Shown one piece after another: positions 43,986 through 51,704 of a stretch of 51,714 nucleotides of DNA. This DNA is from Acidobacteriota bacterium (GTDB lineage Bacteria; Acidobacteriota; Blastocatellia; Pyrinomonadales; Pyrinomonadaceae), in assembly GCA_029781855.1 (NCBI GenBank), contig JAKOVX010000145.1:1-51714 (forward strand), given 5' to 3'. A program made the position numbers and the translations under genes. How positions within the stretch are numbered: the stretch's first letter is position 1; each line of letters opens with the position of its first letter. The notes below the pieces were generated by a model. That model did not search any database. It saw nothing but the letters and a program-made list of their open reading frames with translations, and was not told where the DNA came from.

Positions 43986-45269
43986 ATGAAAAGAACGCTT
44001 GTCTCTGTCCTCGTCGTGCTGTGTGCTTTCAGCTCGGTCTTTCCGTTTACTATCAGCGATGATATCGACGCCGCGACCGCTAAGATCATGCCGCAGGTGA
44101 TCGAATGGCGCCGCTATCTGCACCAGCATCCGGAACTCTCTAACCGCGAGTTCAACACGTCGAAACTTGTCGCGACCGAGCTCGGCAAACTCGGCATCGA
44201 GGTCCGTACGGGCATCGCCAAAACCGGCGTCGTCGGCATCCTGAAAGGTGCCTTACCCGGGCCGGTCATAGGCCTTCGGGCGGATATGGACGCGCTCCCG
44301 GTGACTGAGCGGACGGACGTTCCGTTCAAATCGACCGTGAAGGCCGAATACAACGGCCAGACGGTCGGTGTGATGCACGCCTGCGGGCACGACACACACG
44401 TTGCAATGCTTCTCGGCACGGCAACTGTGCTTGCCGGAATGAAGGACAAGCTGAAAGGCACGGTCGTTTTCATTTTCCAGCCAGCCGAAGAAGGACCGCC
44501 AGCCGGCGAGACCGGCGGAGCCGACGAAATGGTCAAGGCTGGCGTAATGGACAATCCGAAGATCGACGCCATTTTCGGCATCCATATAAACGCCCAGACC
44601 GAGATCGGGACGATCAAGTACAAGTCCGGCGCCGAAATGGCGTCGAGCGATTGGTTTTCGATCAAGGTCAAGGGCCGCCAGACCCACGGTGCCTATCCGT
44701 GGCTCGGCATCGACCCGATCGCCGTCTCGACCCAGATCTACACCGGCTTGCAGATGATCGTCGCCCGCGAAATGGAACTTACGAAATCACCCGTCGTGAT
44801 CACGGTCGGCCGCATCAACGGCGGCGTCCGCGAGAACATCATACCCGAGGAAATGACGATGGCCGGCACGATCCGCACGCTAGATTCCGAGATGCAAAAG
44901 GACGTGCATTCGCGGATCCGGCTGACCGCGACCAAGATCGCCGAGAGCATGGGAGCGACCGCAGAGGTCTCGATCGAGACCAAGGCTCCGGTCACCTACA
45001 ACACGCCAGCGTTGGTGAAAAAGATGCTTCCTTCGCTCGAAAAAGCGGCCGGGAAGGGAAATGTGCTTGAGACCGAATGGGTGACCGGGGCGGAGGATTT
45101 TGCGTTTTACGGTTCGAAGGCTCCGTCGTTCTTCTTTTTTGTCGGCGGAATGCCGAAAGGCGCCGATCCGAAGAAGACCGCCGCCCATCACACGCCCGAC
45201 TTTTACATAGACGACAGCCGACTCGATGTCGGGATCAAGGCGTTCTGCAACATCGTTTTTGACTACTAG
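43986..45269 (+). CDS. Exported M20-family amidohydrolase
   Basis: A 427-residue metallo-amidohydrolase of the M20D (hippurate hydrolase/IAA-amino-acid hydrolase) type. ATG 43986, preceded by GGAG, yields a signal peptide (LVSVLVVLCAFSSVFPF). Motifs are RRYLHQHPELSNREF, GLRADMDALPVTE and the metal-binding MHACGHDTHVAMLLG. The catalytic-type glutamates are in FQPAEEGPPAGETGGADEMV, with a distal ligand in GIHINAQ and a C-terminal histidine in AAHHTPDFYIDD. It would hydrolyse N-acyl amino acids or related amides in the periplasm; the substrate is not determined. The gene ends at a strong bidirectional hairpin. Confidence 0.93.
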   Translation: MKRTLVSVLVVLCAFSSVFPFTISDDIDAATAKIMPQVIEWRRYLHQHPELSNREFNTSKLVATELGKLGIEVRTGIAKTGVVGILKGALPGPVIGLRADMDALPVTERTDVPFKSTVKAEYNGQTVGVMHACGHDTHVAMLLGTATVLAGMKDKLKGTVVFIFQPAEEGPPAGETGGADEMVKAGVMDNPKIDAIFGIHINAQTEIGTIKYKSGAEMASSDWFSIKVKGRQTHGAYPWLGIDPIAVSTQIYTGLQMIVAREMELTKSPVVITVGRINGGVRENIIPEEMTMAGTIRTLDSEMQKDVHSRIRLTATKIAESMGATAEVSIETKAPVTYNTPALVKKMLPSLEKAAGKGNVLETEWVTGAEDFAFYGSKAPSFFFFVGGMPKGADPKKTAAHHTPDFYIDDSRLDVGIKAFCNIVFDY

Positions 45270-45279
45270 TCGTTCGAAT

Positions 45280-45315
45280 GTACCTCTCCGATCGGCCATT
45301 CGGTCGGAGAGATAC
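45280..45315. terminator. Hairpin between convergent genes (likely bidirectional terminator)
   Basis: CTCTCCGA (45284-45291) pairs with TCGGAGAG (45304-45311), and GTA/TAC further out extends the stem with one interruption. It lies directly after the M20 amidohydrolase stop and before the stop of the convergent zincin gene. T runs are weak on both sides. Confidence 0.55.
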
Positions 45316-45337
45316 ACAACTTACCCCGCGATCCTAC

Positions 45338-45829
45338 TTAAAAGGCGTTATCGTAGTCATCCATCGTGAACCTCTCTTTCTCGGGATGCCACAGGTTATC
45401 CTGTATGTAGTGAAAGGCCTTGTCGCTCGTGCTTCGACCGCGGACAAACCAGTGTTCGACGATCGACGCCTGCTGTTCGACGTTGTAGCTCGCCCATGGG
45501 TCGCCGAGTTCGTAGTCGTAAGCCTTTTTGCCGCAGACCATCTGGCTGAATAACGAGTTCAAAGTATAACCCCAGGCAAGTTCGCTGCTGTATCCCTGCC
45601 AGACGTGTGTCAATTCGTGGATCAGCGTATTCCAAGTCACCTGCGGGCCGATATAGATCATGTAGTGTCCCCATCGCAGCGGATCGGGGATCGTGAACGG
45701 ACGATTGCCTGCACCGAGGCCCGACGACAGGTGAATAGTGTCGTACGGGAGCGTCGGTCCAAAAACAGAATATGCTACGGCTTTTTCTTTATCGTTCAGT
45801 AACCTCTGTCCCATAAGTCCTACCTCCAT
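45338..45829 (-). CDS. Small zincin-like protein with HELTH motif (DUF4157/Vgr-related type)
   Basis: A 163-residue protein without a signal peptide. HELTHVWQGY (about residues 71-80) is an HExxH zinc-metalloprotease motif of the kind found in DUF4157 (eCIS core) and Vgr-related proteins, where HE(L/M)THVWQ is typical. Upstream, IHLSSGLGAGNRPFTI and GHYMIYIGPQVTWNTL match the strand region before the active-site helix. A further E in NVEQQASIVEHWF may supply the third zinc ligand. No contractile-injection or VgrG gene is nearby. A second ATG at 45814 is a possible start. Confidence 0.72.
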   Translation of the reverse strand: MEVGLMGQRLLNDKEKAVAYSVFGPTLPYDTIHLSSGLGAGNRPFTIPDPLRWGHYMIYIGPQVTWNTLIHELTHVWQGYSSELAWGYTLNSLFSQMVCGKKAYDYELGDPWASYNVEQQASIVEHWFVRGRSTSDKAFHYIQDNLWHPEKERFTMDDYDNAF

Positions 45830-46037
45830 GCGGTCTTAAGCTGCGGACGAAACCGAAGCGTATCCCAACCGAGTAATTATCGTTGCGCCGACATGCGTAT
45901 CGTACTGCGGCGGCTGGCAAATGCCAACTTTTTTCTTGCCGCACAGATCTATGACGCAGGCGATATTCGATTTTGCGAAAAACGAAAAAGCTAACCGATT
46001 AGGAGCAGTATGCGAAAGGGCAGTTGGAAGAAAAAGG

Positions 46038-46733
46038 CTACTCGTTCGTGGTGATGACAGTATCGGCCTGGATCGCGGGTTGCGAAGGCCGGATGTTGCT
46101 CGAACCGGATCCTCGAAAGAGCGGGGTGAAGACCCATTTGGAGTGGTTTTCGATTCCGTAGTAGGTCAGCACAGACGTGCTTTTGCTGCGGCTGGCGACG
46201 CCGATGAAAGGCGTATTCTCGGTCGAGTCGTCGGCGTCCTCGTCCGCGCCCTTGACCTCGCTGTCGGTGCCGGTGTTCAGGTTATTGACCAGCACGATGG
46301 CCCAGCGGTCAAAAACCTGGCTCGGGTTTGACGGCAGCAGGCCGCCGTTGTATTCCTGGACACGCTTTGCAAATCCGCCGAGCGACTGGACATCGGGTTT
46401 GACCAGACGCCACTTGCCGTCCTCGCTGAGCGGGTCGATCGCCGCCGAGGCTCGCAGGATCTGCCGTTTCTTGGTGCCCTGCGGCAGGCCTTCGAGCAGG
46501 TCGTCCATCGAATTAGGCAATTTAGCACCGCGGTAAAATTCCACGTATAGGCGGATCGCCTCCGCAACTTCCTCACCGCGGCGAATTGTTTCGAGTTCCT
46601 TTTCCCGCTGAACTTCCATCTGGACGGACGGCGCAACGGCGAGGAGCGCAATGGCAAAGACCGCCATCAGGCCCATCACGGCGAGCAGCGTCATTCCGCG
46701 TTCGCCTTGTCTATCGGTTGTCGCCGTCGTCAT
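46038..46733 (-). CDS. Type II secretion/type IV pilus-like pseudopilin
   Basis: A 231-residue protein with a short leader (GERG) followed by MTLLAVMGLMAVFAIALLAV, the hydrophobic helix of type IV pilin-like proteins. The prepilin-peptidase glycine is present, but position +5, normally glutamate, is alanine. The remainder resembles GspG-like pseudopilins that act as minor subunits: VQREKELETIRRGEEVAEAI and FYRGAKLPNSMDDLLEGLPQ, then KRQILRASAAIDPLSEDGKW. It overlaps the TIG-like gene by 23 bases and is the last gene of the pilN/pilO-like operon. Confidence 0.82.
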   Translation of the reverse strand: MTTATTDRQGERGMTLLAVMGLMAVFAIALLAVAPSVQMEVQREKELETIRRGEEVAEAIRLYVEFYRGAKLPNSMDDLLEGLPQGTKKRQILRASAAIDPLSEDGKWRLVKPDVQSLGGFAKRVQEYNGGLLPSNPSQVFDRWAIVLVNNLNTGTDSEVKGADEDADDSTENTPFIGVASRSKSTSVLTYYGIENHSKWVFTPLFRGSGSSNIRPSQPAIQADTVITTNE

Positions 46734-47826
46734 TATCGTCTACGTCTTTCTTGGTCGTGTCGGGTCTGGGCTGCGGCTGTTGAACCGGTCTCGGCGGCAC
46801 GTATTTCGGCATATTGCACGGAATGCCCGGGATGCAGTCAGTCGGCTGGCCGTTTGGATTCACCTGCTCGAATCCCGGAACCACGCCGCCGCCGTTCTGC
46901 GGGAATCCATTATTGCCAGGCCGGTCGAAAGTGTTGTTATTACCGGTCGATGCGGTCGCCTGCGTCAGCTGCACCTTGTGCTTGAACCCGAGGTTCACAT
47001 CCTCGAATGTGACCTCCGCCGCCGAAATATTGATCAGCCTGAACCGCCCGCCGACAATGTCGTTCAATCGTGAGCCGAACGGCACCGTCTTTCCGGGCTC
47101 GATGAAGTACGCGGTGTCATTGTTATACCGCTTCCGGCCGATCATCCCGATATATTGCACTGCCGGTTTTGGCGGTGCCTGGACGGTCACCATCACCTGG
47201 TTCGACCACTTCTTGCCGTCGGTCGTCTGGACGATGATCTGCCTCGGGCCTTCCTGTGCGATCAGGTTGGCGGGAATGTCGGAGACGAGCTTCTGCCCGT
47301 TCACGAAGGTCGTCGGCACCTCGGACTGGCTCCAGTAAATATGTGCGTCCGGCGTAAATTTATCGCCATTCAGTTCGAGCCTGAAACTTTTCGACCCGGC
47401 GTAAACCGTTTGCGGGTTTACGAAAGTGACAAGTATCTCCGGCGTCGGTGTCGGCGGCGGAGGCGTTGCGGGTTTCGGCGTCGGTACCGGCGTCGGGCTG
47501 TAGGGCGTCGGCGGCGGCGGTTCGTAGAATGCAAAAATGTTGCGCCCCGGATCTGACGCCGGATTGCTGCCTGGTGCGTAAATTATCGGCGTCGTCTCTT
47601 GGTCAAAGGCCTGCTCGTCCTTGCTCGGAAGTTTGAACGTGTCTTTGCCGGGCGAGACGCTCGGTTTCGGTGTCGGCGAAGATTTCGAACTGGCGGTCGC
47701 CGCCGACGAGCTGAAAAGGCTGCGGCCGAACGCGAAATACAGCGCACCGAGGGCGAGCACGCCGAGTATTATAGCGGCGATCAGCTTGTTTCGTTCGGTC
47801 GGGTTTTGTAGGTCGACTGCTGCCAT
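46711..47826 (-). CDS. Single-pass, proline-rich protein with TIG/IPT-like domain in a pilus operon
   Basis: A 371-residue protein. One membrane helix (LIAAIILGVLALGALYFAFG, about residues 15-34) is followed by a periplasmic linker made mostly of P, T and S (PPPPTPYSPTPVPTPKPATP). Residues ~135-225 resemble a TIG/IPT immunoglobulin-like domain (ILVTFVNPQTVYAGSKSFRL, GPRQIIVQTTDGKKWSNQV). Residues ~230-300 (YIGMIGRKRYNNDTAYFIEP ... GFKHKVQL) look like the beta-rich part of PilP-type or GspC proteins. The tail is glycine-, asparagine- and proline-rich with a CIPGIPC cysteine pair. Position after pilO suggests it takes the place of PilP. Confidence 0.75.
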   Translation of the reverse strand: MAAVDLQNPTERNKLIAAIILGVLALGALYFAFGRSLFSSSAATASSKSSPTPKPSVSPGKDTFKLPSKDEQAFDQETTPIIYAPGSNPASDPGRNIFAFYEPPPPTPYSPTPVPTPKPATPPPPTPTPEILVTFVNPQTVYAGSKSFRLELNGDKFTPDAHIYWSQSEVPTTFVNGQKLVSDIPANLIAQEGPRQIIVQTTDGKKWSNQVMVTVQAPPKPAVQYIGMIGRKRYNNDTAYFIEPGKTVPFGSRLNDIVGGRFRLINISAAEVTFEDVNLGFKHKVQLTQATASTGNNNTFDRPGNNGFPQNGGGVVPGFEQVNPNGQPTDCIPGIPCNMPKYVPPRPVQQPQPRPDTTKKDVDDNDDGDNR

Positions 47827-47830
47827 ACGC

Positions 47831-48742
47831 CTATTGTTTGCTCATCACGGGCGGTATCACCGGTGCATAATTCGGCCGGCGAAAATACGCTGCCATCTCC
47901 AATCTCAGTGCGACGACCTCGCCGTGTGTCTTACCCTTCGGTGCTGCCGGGCCGGCCAGCGGTTGCCCGGTATTCGGATCGATCCTGCCAGCTCCCGGAT
48001 TGCCGGTGATCGTCAAATTCGGATTCGGGCCCGTGATCGAGGCGGCTTGTTGCGGCGGGGCACCGATCGGCGGTTTCTTCTGCTGGCTGTCGGACGGCTC
48101 AAGCTCGATCGAGCTGATCACCAGAAATTCGTTTCCGGTCTCGATCTCGCGAATGAACCGCCGCAGGTTCTGGTACGGCCCCTCAAGCGTGACCGTTACG
48201 TAAACGCCCGGGAAAAGGCTGCGGTATTTCTCGCGCCCGCGTTCCTCGTCGGTTTGGTTGTTCTTGCTTTGCTCTATGGTCTCAAGCGGAGCATAATCCG
48301 GGCCGGTCGTATTGGTCAGGCCGTAGGCATTGATCAGTCCGTTCAGCCGCTGGTAAAGTGCACTCTGGCCGGTCGCGGCGGGCGGCAGGTAATTACTCTC
48401 AAAATCGTCAACGCTGCGCAAAAGCTTGCCGACCTGTTCCTCGGTGCTCGTGATCTCGCCGTATTTTGTCTTGGCGGAGGCGACCTCGGCCTCGAGACGG
48501 TCGGCCTCGGAACGGTTCTTTGCCAATTCGCGATTCGACGGAACGACCGCAAAAACATAGACCAGGATCGCTGCCAGCAGTGCCGTTCCGGCGAGTGCCG
48601 CCGCGGCGATCTCGATCGGGCCCCACATGCCGGCATACACCTTTCGCGGGCGCCGTTTGAGCAGTATCTCGAGCGGGTATTCCGGTGTTCCATTCGGTAC
48701 CGGGGCGGCGGGCATTTCAACAAATTCTGTCTCGTCGGACAT
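47831..48742 (-). CDS. pilO: PilO/GspM-like inner-membrane alignment protein
   Basis: A 303-residue protein. A cytoplasmic N-terminus is followed by one membrane helix (ALAGTALLAAILVYVFAVVP, about residues 49-68). A periplasmic coiled coil comes next (NRELAKNRSEADRLEAEVAS). A ferredoxin-like domain contains YVTVTLEGPYQNLRRFIREI and LVISSIELEP, the standard PilO pattern. A proline-rich segment precedes the C-terminal VALRLEMAAYFRRP strand. PilO forms heterodimers with PilN that link the cytoplasmic motor platform to the outer-membrane secretin. Its start overlaps the pilN stop by one base (TAATG). Confidence 0.85.
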   Translation of the reverse strand: MSDETEFVEMPAAPVPNGTPEYPLEILLKRRPRKVYAGMWGPIEIAAAALAGTALLAAILVYVFAVVPSNRELAKNRSEADRLEAEVASAKTKYGEITSTEEQVGKLLRSVDDFESNYLPPAATGQSALYQRLNGLINAYGLTNTTGPDYAPLETIEQSKNNQTDEERGREKYRSLFPGVYVTVTLEGPYQNLRRFIREIETGNEFLVISSIELEPSDSQQKKPPIGAPPQQAASITGPNPNLTITGNPGAGRIDPNTGQPLAGPAAPKGKTHGEVVALRLEMAAYFRRPNYAPVIPPVMSKQ

Positions 48743-49398
48743 TATTGGCCACCTCCCGGTTTATTTTCAGCTACGTCCGCGGCCGGAGTCGCCGTGTATG
48801 AATAGTTCGGCGAGTAGATCACACGCAGTGTGTACTCGGTGTAGGTGATGCTCTCGGTCGTCTGGAGGTCCTGGCCGCGAAGTTCGGCCTGGAACATCCC
48901 CGAATTCTGCATATTTTGGATCATCGACAAAACGGCGGTGTAATCGCGGCTGAGCACGCTGAGTTCGAGCTCGGCCTTGACGCGGCCGTTGTCATTGTAA
49001 ATATTCTGGACAGTTATGCGCGACGCACTAACGCTGCCCGGCATTACCGATTCGATATCGGAGAAAAGCCGCGACCAGCCAAAGGTCTTGCTGTCGACCA
49101 GCTTGTGCGAGGCATTCAGCTTGGCCTTTTCCTCGGGCGTGAGCTGCTGCTGGATCTTTTCGCCCTCGCCCTTGAGCTGCGCGATCTCCGTCTGCATCGT
49201 CTGGATCTGTTCGGCAAGGACCTTGTTCTTATCCGAATTCTGCTTTAGAAAAGTCAGACAAGCGACAATGCCGATGACCGCGATGAGCAGCACCAACGTT
49301 GACAGCAGGTACGGAAACACGCGGTTCCGAAACGGCCTGGTTGCGAGATTTAGATCAGTTAACACCTGGTGATTATCGAAAACAGCGCCTAATATCAC
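48742..49398 (-). CDS. pilN: PilN-like inner-membrane protein
   Basis: A 218-residue protein. LTDLNLATRPFRNR near the N-terminus is the PilN motif that binds PilM in the cytoplasm. A membrane helix (LLSTLVLLIAVIGIVACLTF) and a coiled coil (IQTMQTEIAQLKGEGEKIQQ) follow. The periplasmic ferredoxin-like domain includes FGWSRLFSDIESVMPGSVSA and DYTAVLSMIQNMQNSGMFQA. The tail has Y/T-rich strands. The start is uncertain: GTG 49398, or a later GTG at 49365 which is closer to the PilN motif; neither has a good ribosome-binding site. No pilM precedes it. Confidence 0.86.
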   Translation of the reverse strand: MILGAVFDNHQVLTDLNLATRPFRNRVFPYLLSTLVLLIAVIGIVACLTFLKQNSDKNKVLAEQIQTMQTEIAQLKGEGEKIQQQLTPEEKAKLNASHKLVDSKTFGWSRLFSDIESVMPGSVSASRITVQNIYNDNGRVKAELELSVLSRDYTAVLSMIQNMQNSGMFQAELRGQDLQTTESITYTEYTLRVIYSPNYSYTATPAADVAENKPGGGQ

Positions 49399-49603
49399 GG
49401 GCCCGGGGCAAAAAAGGAGTTTACCACGAATACCAACCCTTTCTCACACGCACCAACGCACAAAAAAGTTGCAGATAAATGGCCGAATAAAAAGCTCCCG
49501 TCCCTGATTTAGGCGCGGTGCCCGAAGGGCCGCGATGGTAGTTCAGAAATGTTCTTCCTCCTCCAGTCTTCCGGCTCTCCCTCAGCGTCCTTTGCGTCCT
49601 ACA

Positions 49604-49653
49604 CTTGGCGGCCTTTGCGGTGAAAAAAGAAGCTAACCGCAAAGCACGCCAAG
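49604..49653. repeat. Imperfect palindromic intergenic repeat ('CTTTGCGG' type)
   Basis: The 18-base arm CTTGGCGGCCTTTGCGGT (49604-49621) pairs with ACCGCAAAGCACGCCAAG (49636-49653); 16 of 18 positions match around a 14-base loop. Tandem relatives flank it (GCGTCCTTTGCGTCC at 49585-49599, CCCGCAAAG at 49667-49675). A relative without the second arm is at 51435-51461. Confidence 0.75.
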
Positions 49654-49680
49654 CAAACCCGAAAAGCCCGCAAAGTCACA

Positions 49681-49709
49681 GTTGCCCATGCCCGCACGTA
49701 AGTAAGAGC
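49681..49709 (+). repeat. Dispersed 29-base repeat, copy 1
   Basis: A 29-base sequence starting GTTGCCCATGCCCGCACG and ending AAGTAAGAGC. It matches copy 2 at 51312-51340 in 26 of 29 positions, same strand. It lies directly after the palindromic repeat. Confidence 0.75.
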
Positions 49710-49908
49710 GGTACACTCACCGCCGACCTAAGACTTCATTCAAACGACGCTTTCAACAGGATCTCTCGTTTCCCGAACCGCGTATCGACTACCGATCGGA
49801 GTCGTCCGGAACGTCGTACTTCATCGTCCAGGTATCGGGCGTTCCAAATTTAATCGTCCTTCGCCGCAGGTTGTCGAAGGAACCATCTCCAACCAGTGAA
49901 CAGTTCCT

Positions 49909-50442
49909 TCAATGCGATTTCGGGCATTTCAAGTTAGAAAACTTCTTTGGCGGGTAGTAGCCAAAATCCGCAACGCCATCCGCTCCCAGTCGTGAGTGGG
50001 TATCGACCGTAACCGAAAACCCACTGTTTACATCGACATATGTAAAGACACTGGGCAGATCCATTGAAAGACTCCTCTTTTCGAAATTACTTACATCGAT
50101 CTTAAGATCTCTCAGAGTAATACCCGTGAGCGGGTAAATCGAGACACTAATTACCGTATCTTTTTCTAGGTCCCACTCGGACTCAGGAGATTCCGCACAT
50201 TTGCCGACTGAATAATTAATGACAACCTTATACTTCGGGAGCTTATATTCAGTGTAGCCGGCAATTTCTTCGCCCTTGACCTTAAATTTTCTTACCACTT
50301 CGGCTTTTGATGTTCTTAGCGGCACGATTCCCCGCCACCCTTGAGCATGCACCGTGAAAAATGACCCAAAAGCCAAAATCAAAAAGAAATTGATCGCTAA
50401 AATGAAAATGACCGCTTGGATTAGTTTCATCAGGCTCACCAT
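49909..50442 (-). CDS. Exported protein of unknown function
   Basis: A 177-residue protein. The chosen ATG (50442) has GGAG six bases upstream; ATGs at 50460 and 50430 are also in frame. A long hydrophobic signal (LIQAVIFILAINFFLILAFG) ends with a likely cleavage after VHA (VHA-QGW). The mature part contains GIVPLRTSKAEVVRKFKV, EEIAGYTEYKLPKYKVVI and a single-cysteine NYSVGKCAESPESEW. The C-terminus (GADGVADFGYYPPKKFSNLK) is also seen in several small acidobacterial exported proteins as I recall, but no function is known. Codon use is AT-richer than the neighbours. Confidence 0.72.
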   Translation of the reverse strand: MVSLMKLIQAVIFILAINFFLILAFGSFFTVHAQGWRGIVPLRTSKAEVVRKFKVKGEEIAGYTEYKLPKYKVVINYSVGKCAESPESEWDLEKDTVISVSIYPLTGITLRDLKIDVSNFEKRSLSMDLPSVFTYVDVNSGFSVTVDTHSRLGADGVADFGYYPPKKFSNLKCPKSH

Positions 50443-50475
50443 TCGAATCTCCAAAGCCATGTCGCTCGAAATCAG

Positions 50476-51255
50476 CTAAATCGGAAAGTCACCGTTCAAC
50501 GAGATCTTCGCCTCGGCCGTCTTGTCCCTGCGGATCACGATCGTGCCGCTGCGGCCGATCGGTCGGGTTCCGATCTTGTTCGTATCGTAATCGTATGTCA
50601 GTAGATCGATGATCCAACTGCCCTCCGGCAGGCAGATCTTGATCGTCGATCTTTCAACGTCAATTTCGCTCTTTTCGATGGTCGGAGCAATGCTCCGTTC
50701 CATCAGGACGTGCCCACGCAGATCGCGATAACGCAACCAGAGCTTCAGCCACTTGTCTTCCGACAGGCTCTTGCCGCGTTCATCTATCTTGACCTCGACC
50801 GGTGCGAACCAATTTTGGACCTTTACGTCGCCGACGTCGAGAGCCGTGCCGCCCGAAAATTTGATAGGCAAGCCGCGAAACCGGCGATCGTACATTCGAA
50901 GCCGCAGGTAAGGCGGGTTTTCCGCCAAATCGAGACCGCATCTAACCGGCCAGTATTTCGAATCGCTAACGAAAAGGAATTGCGGTTTATTTGGGGTCTC
51001 GGAGCTATCAATGGAAAACGTGCCATCGCGATCAGTTAGAACGTTTGACGCCAGGAACGATGTAGCGGTCGAAACACGTACATCTGCCCCCGCAACCGGT
51101 TTCCCGTCATCGTCCACGACCCGGCCCGTCACTCGAACGACGGCCTGCCCGAACACCGCCGCGCTCAGGCAGCTCAAGATGATCAAGGGAAACAAAAGTC
51201 TCCAAACCCTGCTCGATATAACTAAGGCTGCGATCTTTGGGAGAACGTGGCTCAT
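50476..51255 (-). CDS. Exported protein with carboxypeptidase-regulatory-like (CarboxypepD_reg) domain
   Basis: A 259-residue protein. A signal peptide (LLFPLIILSCLSAAVFG, cleavage near FGQ-AVV) precedes a beta-sandwich domain at about 40-105: VVRVTGRVVDDDGKPVAGAD, VRVSTATSF and TDRDGTFSID. This is the pattern of carboxypeptidase-regulatory-like domains used for surface adhesion or as extensions of receptors. The C-terminal ~130 residues are beta-rich and unassigned (YDRRFRGLPIKFSGGTALDV, GSWIIDLLTYDYDTNKIG). It is 33 bases upstream of the other exported protein gene, so the two may be co-transcribed. Confidence 0.8.
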   Translation of the reverse strand: MSHVLPKIAALVISSRVWRLLFPLIILSCLSAAVFGQAVVRVTGRVVDDDGKPVAGADVRVSTATSFLASNVLTDRDGTFSIDSSETPNKPQFLFVSDSKYWPVRCGLDLAENPPYLRLRMYDRRFRGLPIKFSGGTALDVGDVKVQNWFAPVEVKIDERGKSLSEDKWLKLWLRYRDLRGHVLMERSIAPTIEKSEIDVERSTIKICLPEGSWIIDLLTYDYDTNKIGTRPIGRSGTIVIRRDKTAEAKISLNGDFPI

Positions 51256-51311
51256 TATCCGTCAAATATCGCACCGCCCGCCCGCTCTGTCAACAAAATT
51301 GCAAACTGAGC

Positions 51312-51340
51312 GTTGCCCAAGCCCGCACGCAAGTAAGGGC
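51312..51340 (+). repeat. Dispersed 29-base repeat, copy 2
   Basis: Begins GTTGCCCAAGCCCGCACG and ends AAGTAAGGGC; 26 of 29 bases match copy 1 at 49681-49709. Confidence 0.75.
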
Positions 51341-51601
51341 ATAAGCGAACCGGCATCAGAGATCGTTCAACAGCAACTCCCCGACCCTCACTCTAACGCT
51401 CACGCCATCCCGCGCTCTTTTTTCACTTTCTCCGCTCTGCGTCCTCGGCGGTCTCTGCGTTAATAAAACCGCGTCAACCTCAAAGCAACAAAAAAGTGTT
51501 GTTGCATACATGGAACGTTGTATGACATACAATATCATGCTAAGATAAGAATTGACCTTCCCGACAGATCTATCGGGACGGCGATCTTTGAAAAGCAGAG
51601 A

Positions 51602-51636
51602 GCGGTAAGCCGTGAGCAGTGAGCAGTGAGCAGTCA
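51602..51636 (+). repeat. Heptamer tandem array, GCAGTGA type (5 units)
   Basis: Five consecutive 7-base units: GCGGTAA, GCCGTGA, GCAGTGA, GCAGTGA, GCAGTCA. The outer units are degenerate. Resembles the short heptameric tandem repeats common in intergenic DNA of some bacteria. Confidence 0.8.
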
Positions 51637-51641
51637 GATTC

Positions 51642-51662
51642 TTCTGGCTTCTGGCTTCTGGC
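51642..51662 (+). repeat. Heptamer tandem array, TTCTGGC (3 perfect units)
   Basis: Three perfect copies of TTCTGGC, six bases after the GCAGTGA array. Confidence 0.8.
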
Positions 51663-51667
51663 ACCAC

Positions 51668-51704
51668 CGTTCCACTTTGTCGAGAGCGAAATTAAAGTGG
51701 AACG
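51668..51704. repeat. Perfect 11-bp inverted repeat
   Basis: CGTTCCACTTT (51668-51678) pairs with AAAGTGGAACG (51694-51704) around a 15-base loop, followed by ATTTTC. It may be a terminator of a gene beyond the window or part of a repeat family. Confidence 0.65.

Larger units (their letters stand above)
49399..49908. other. Repeat-rich intergenic region
   Basis: About 510 bases with no credible gene. It contains a hairpin repeat of the 'CTTTGCGG' type (49604-49653, preceded by AGCGTCCTTTGCGTCC) and a 29-base dispersed repeat at 49681-49709 that recurs near the right edge of the window. The promoter of the pilN operon should lie here, but I could not pick it out. Confidence 0.65.

Noticed and set aside
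51356..51667. A 103-codon minus-strand open frame at the right edge
   Set aside because: It is built from heptamer and other repeats and has low-complexity translation with no domain.
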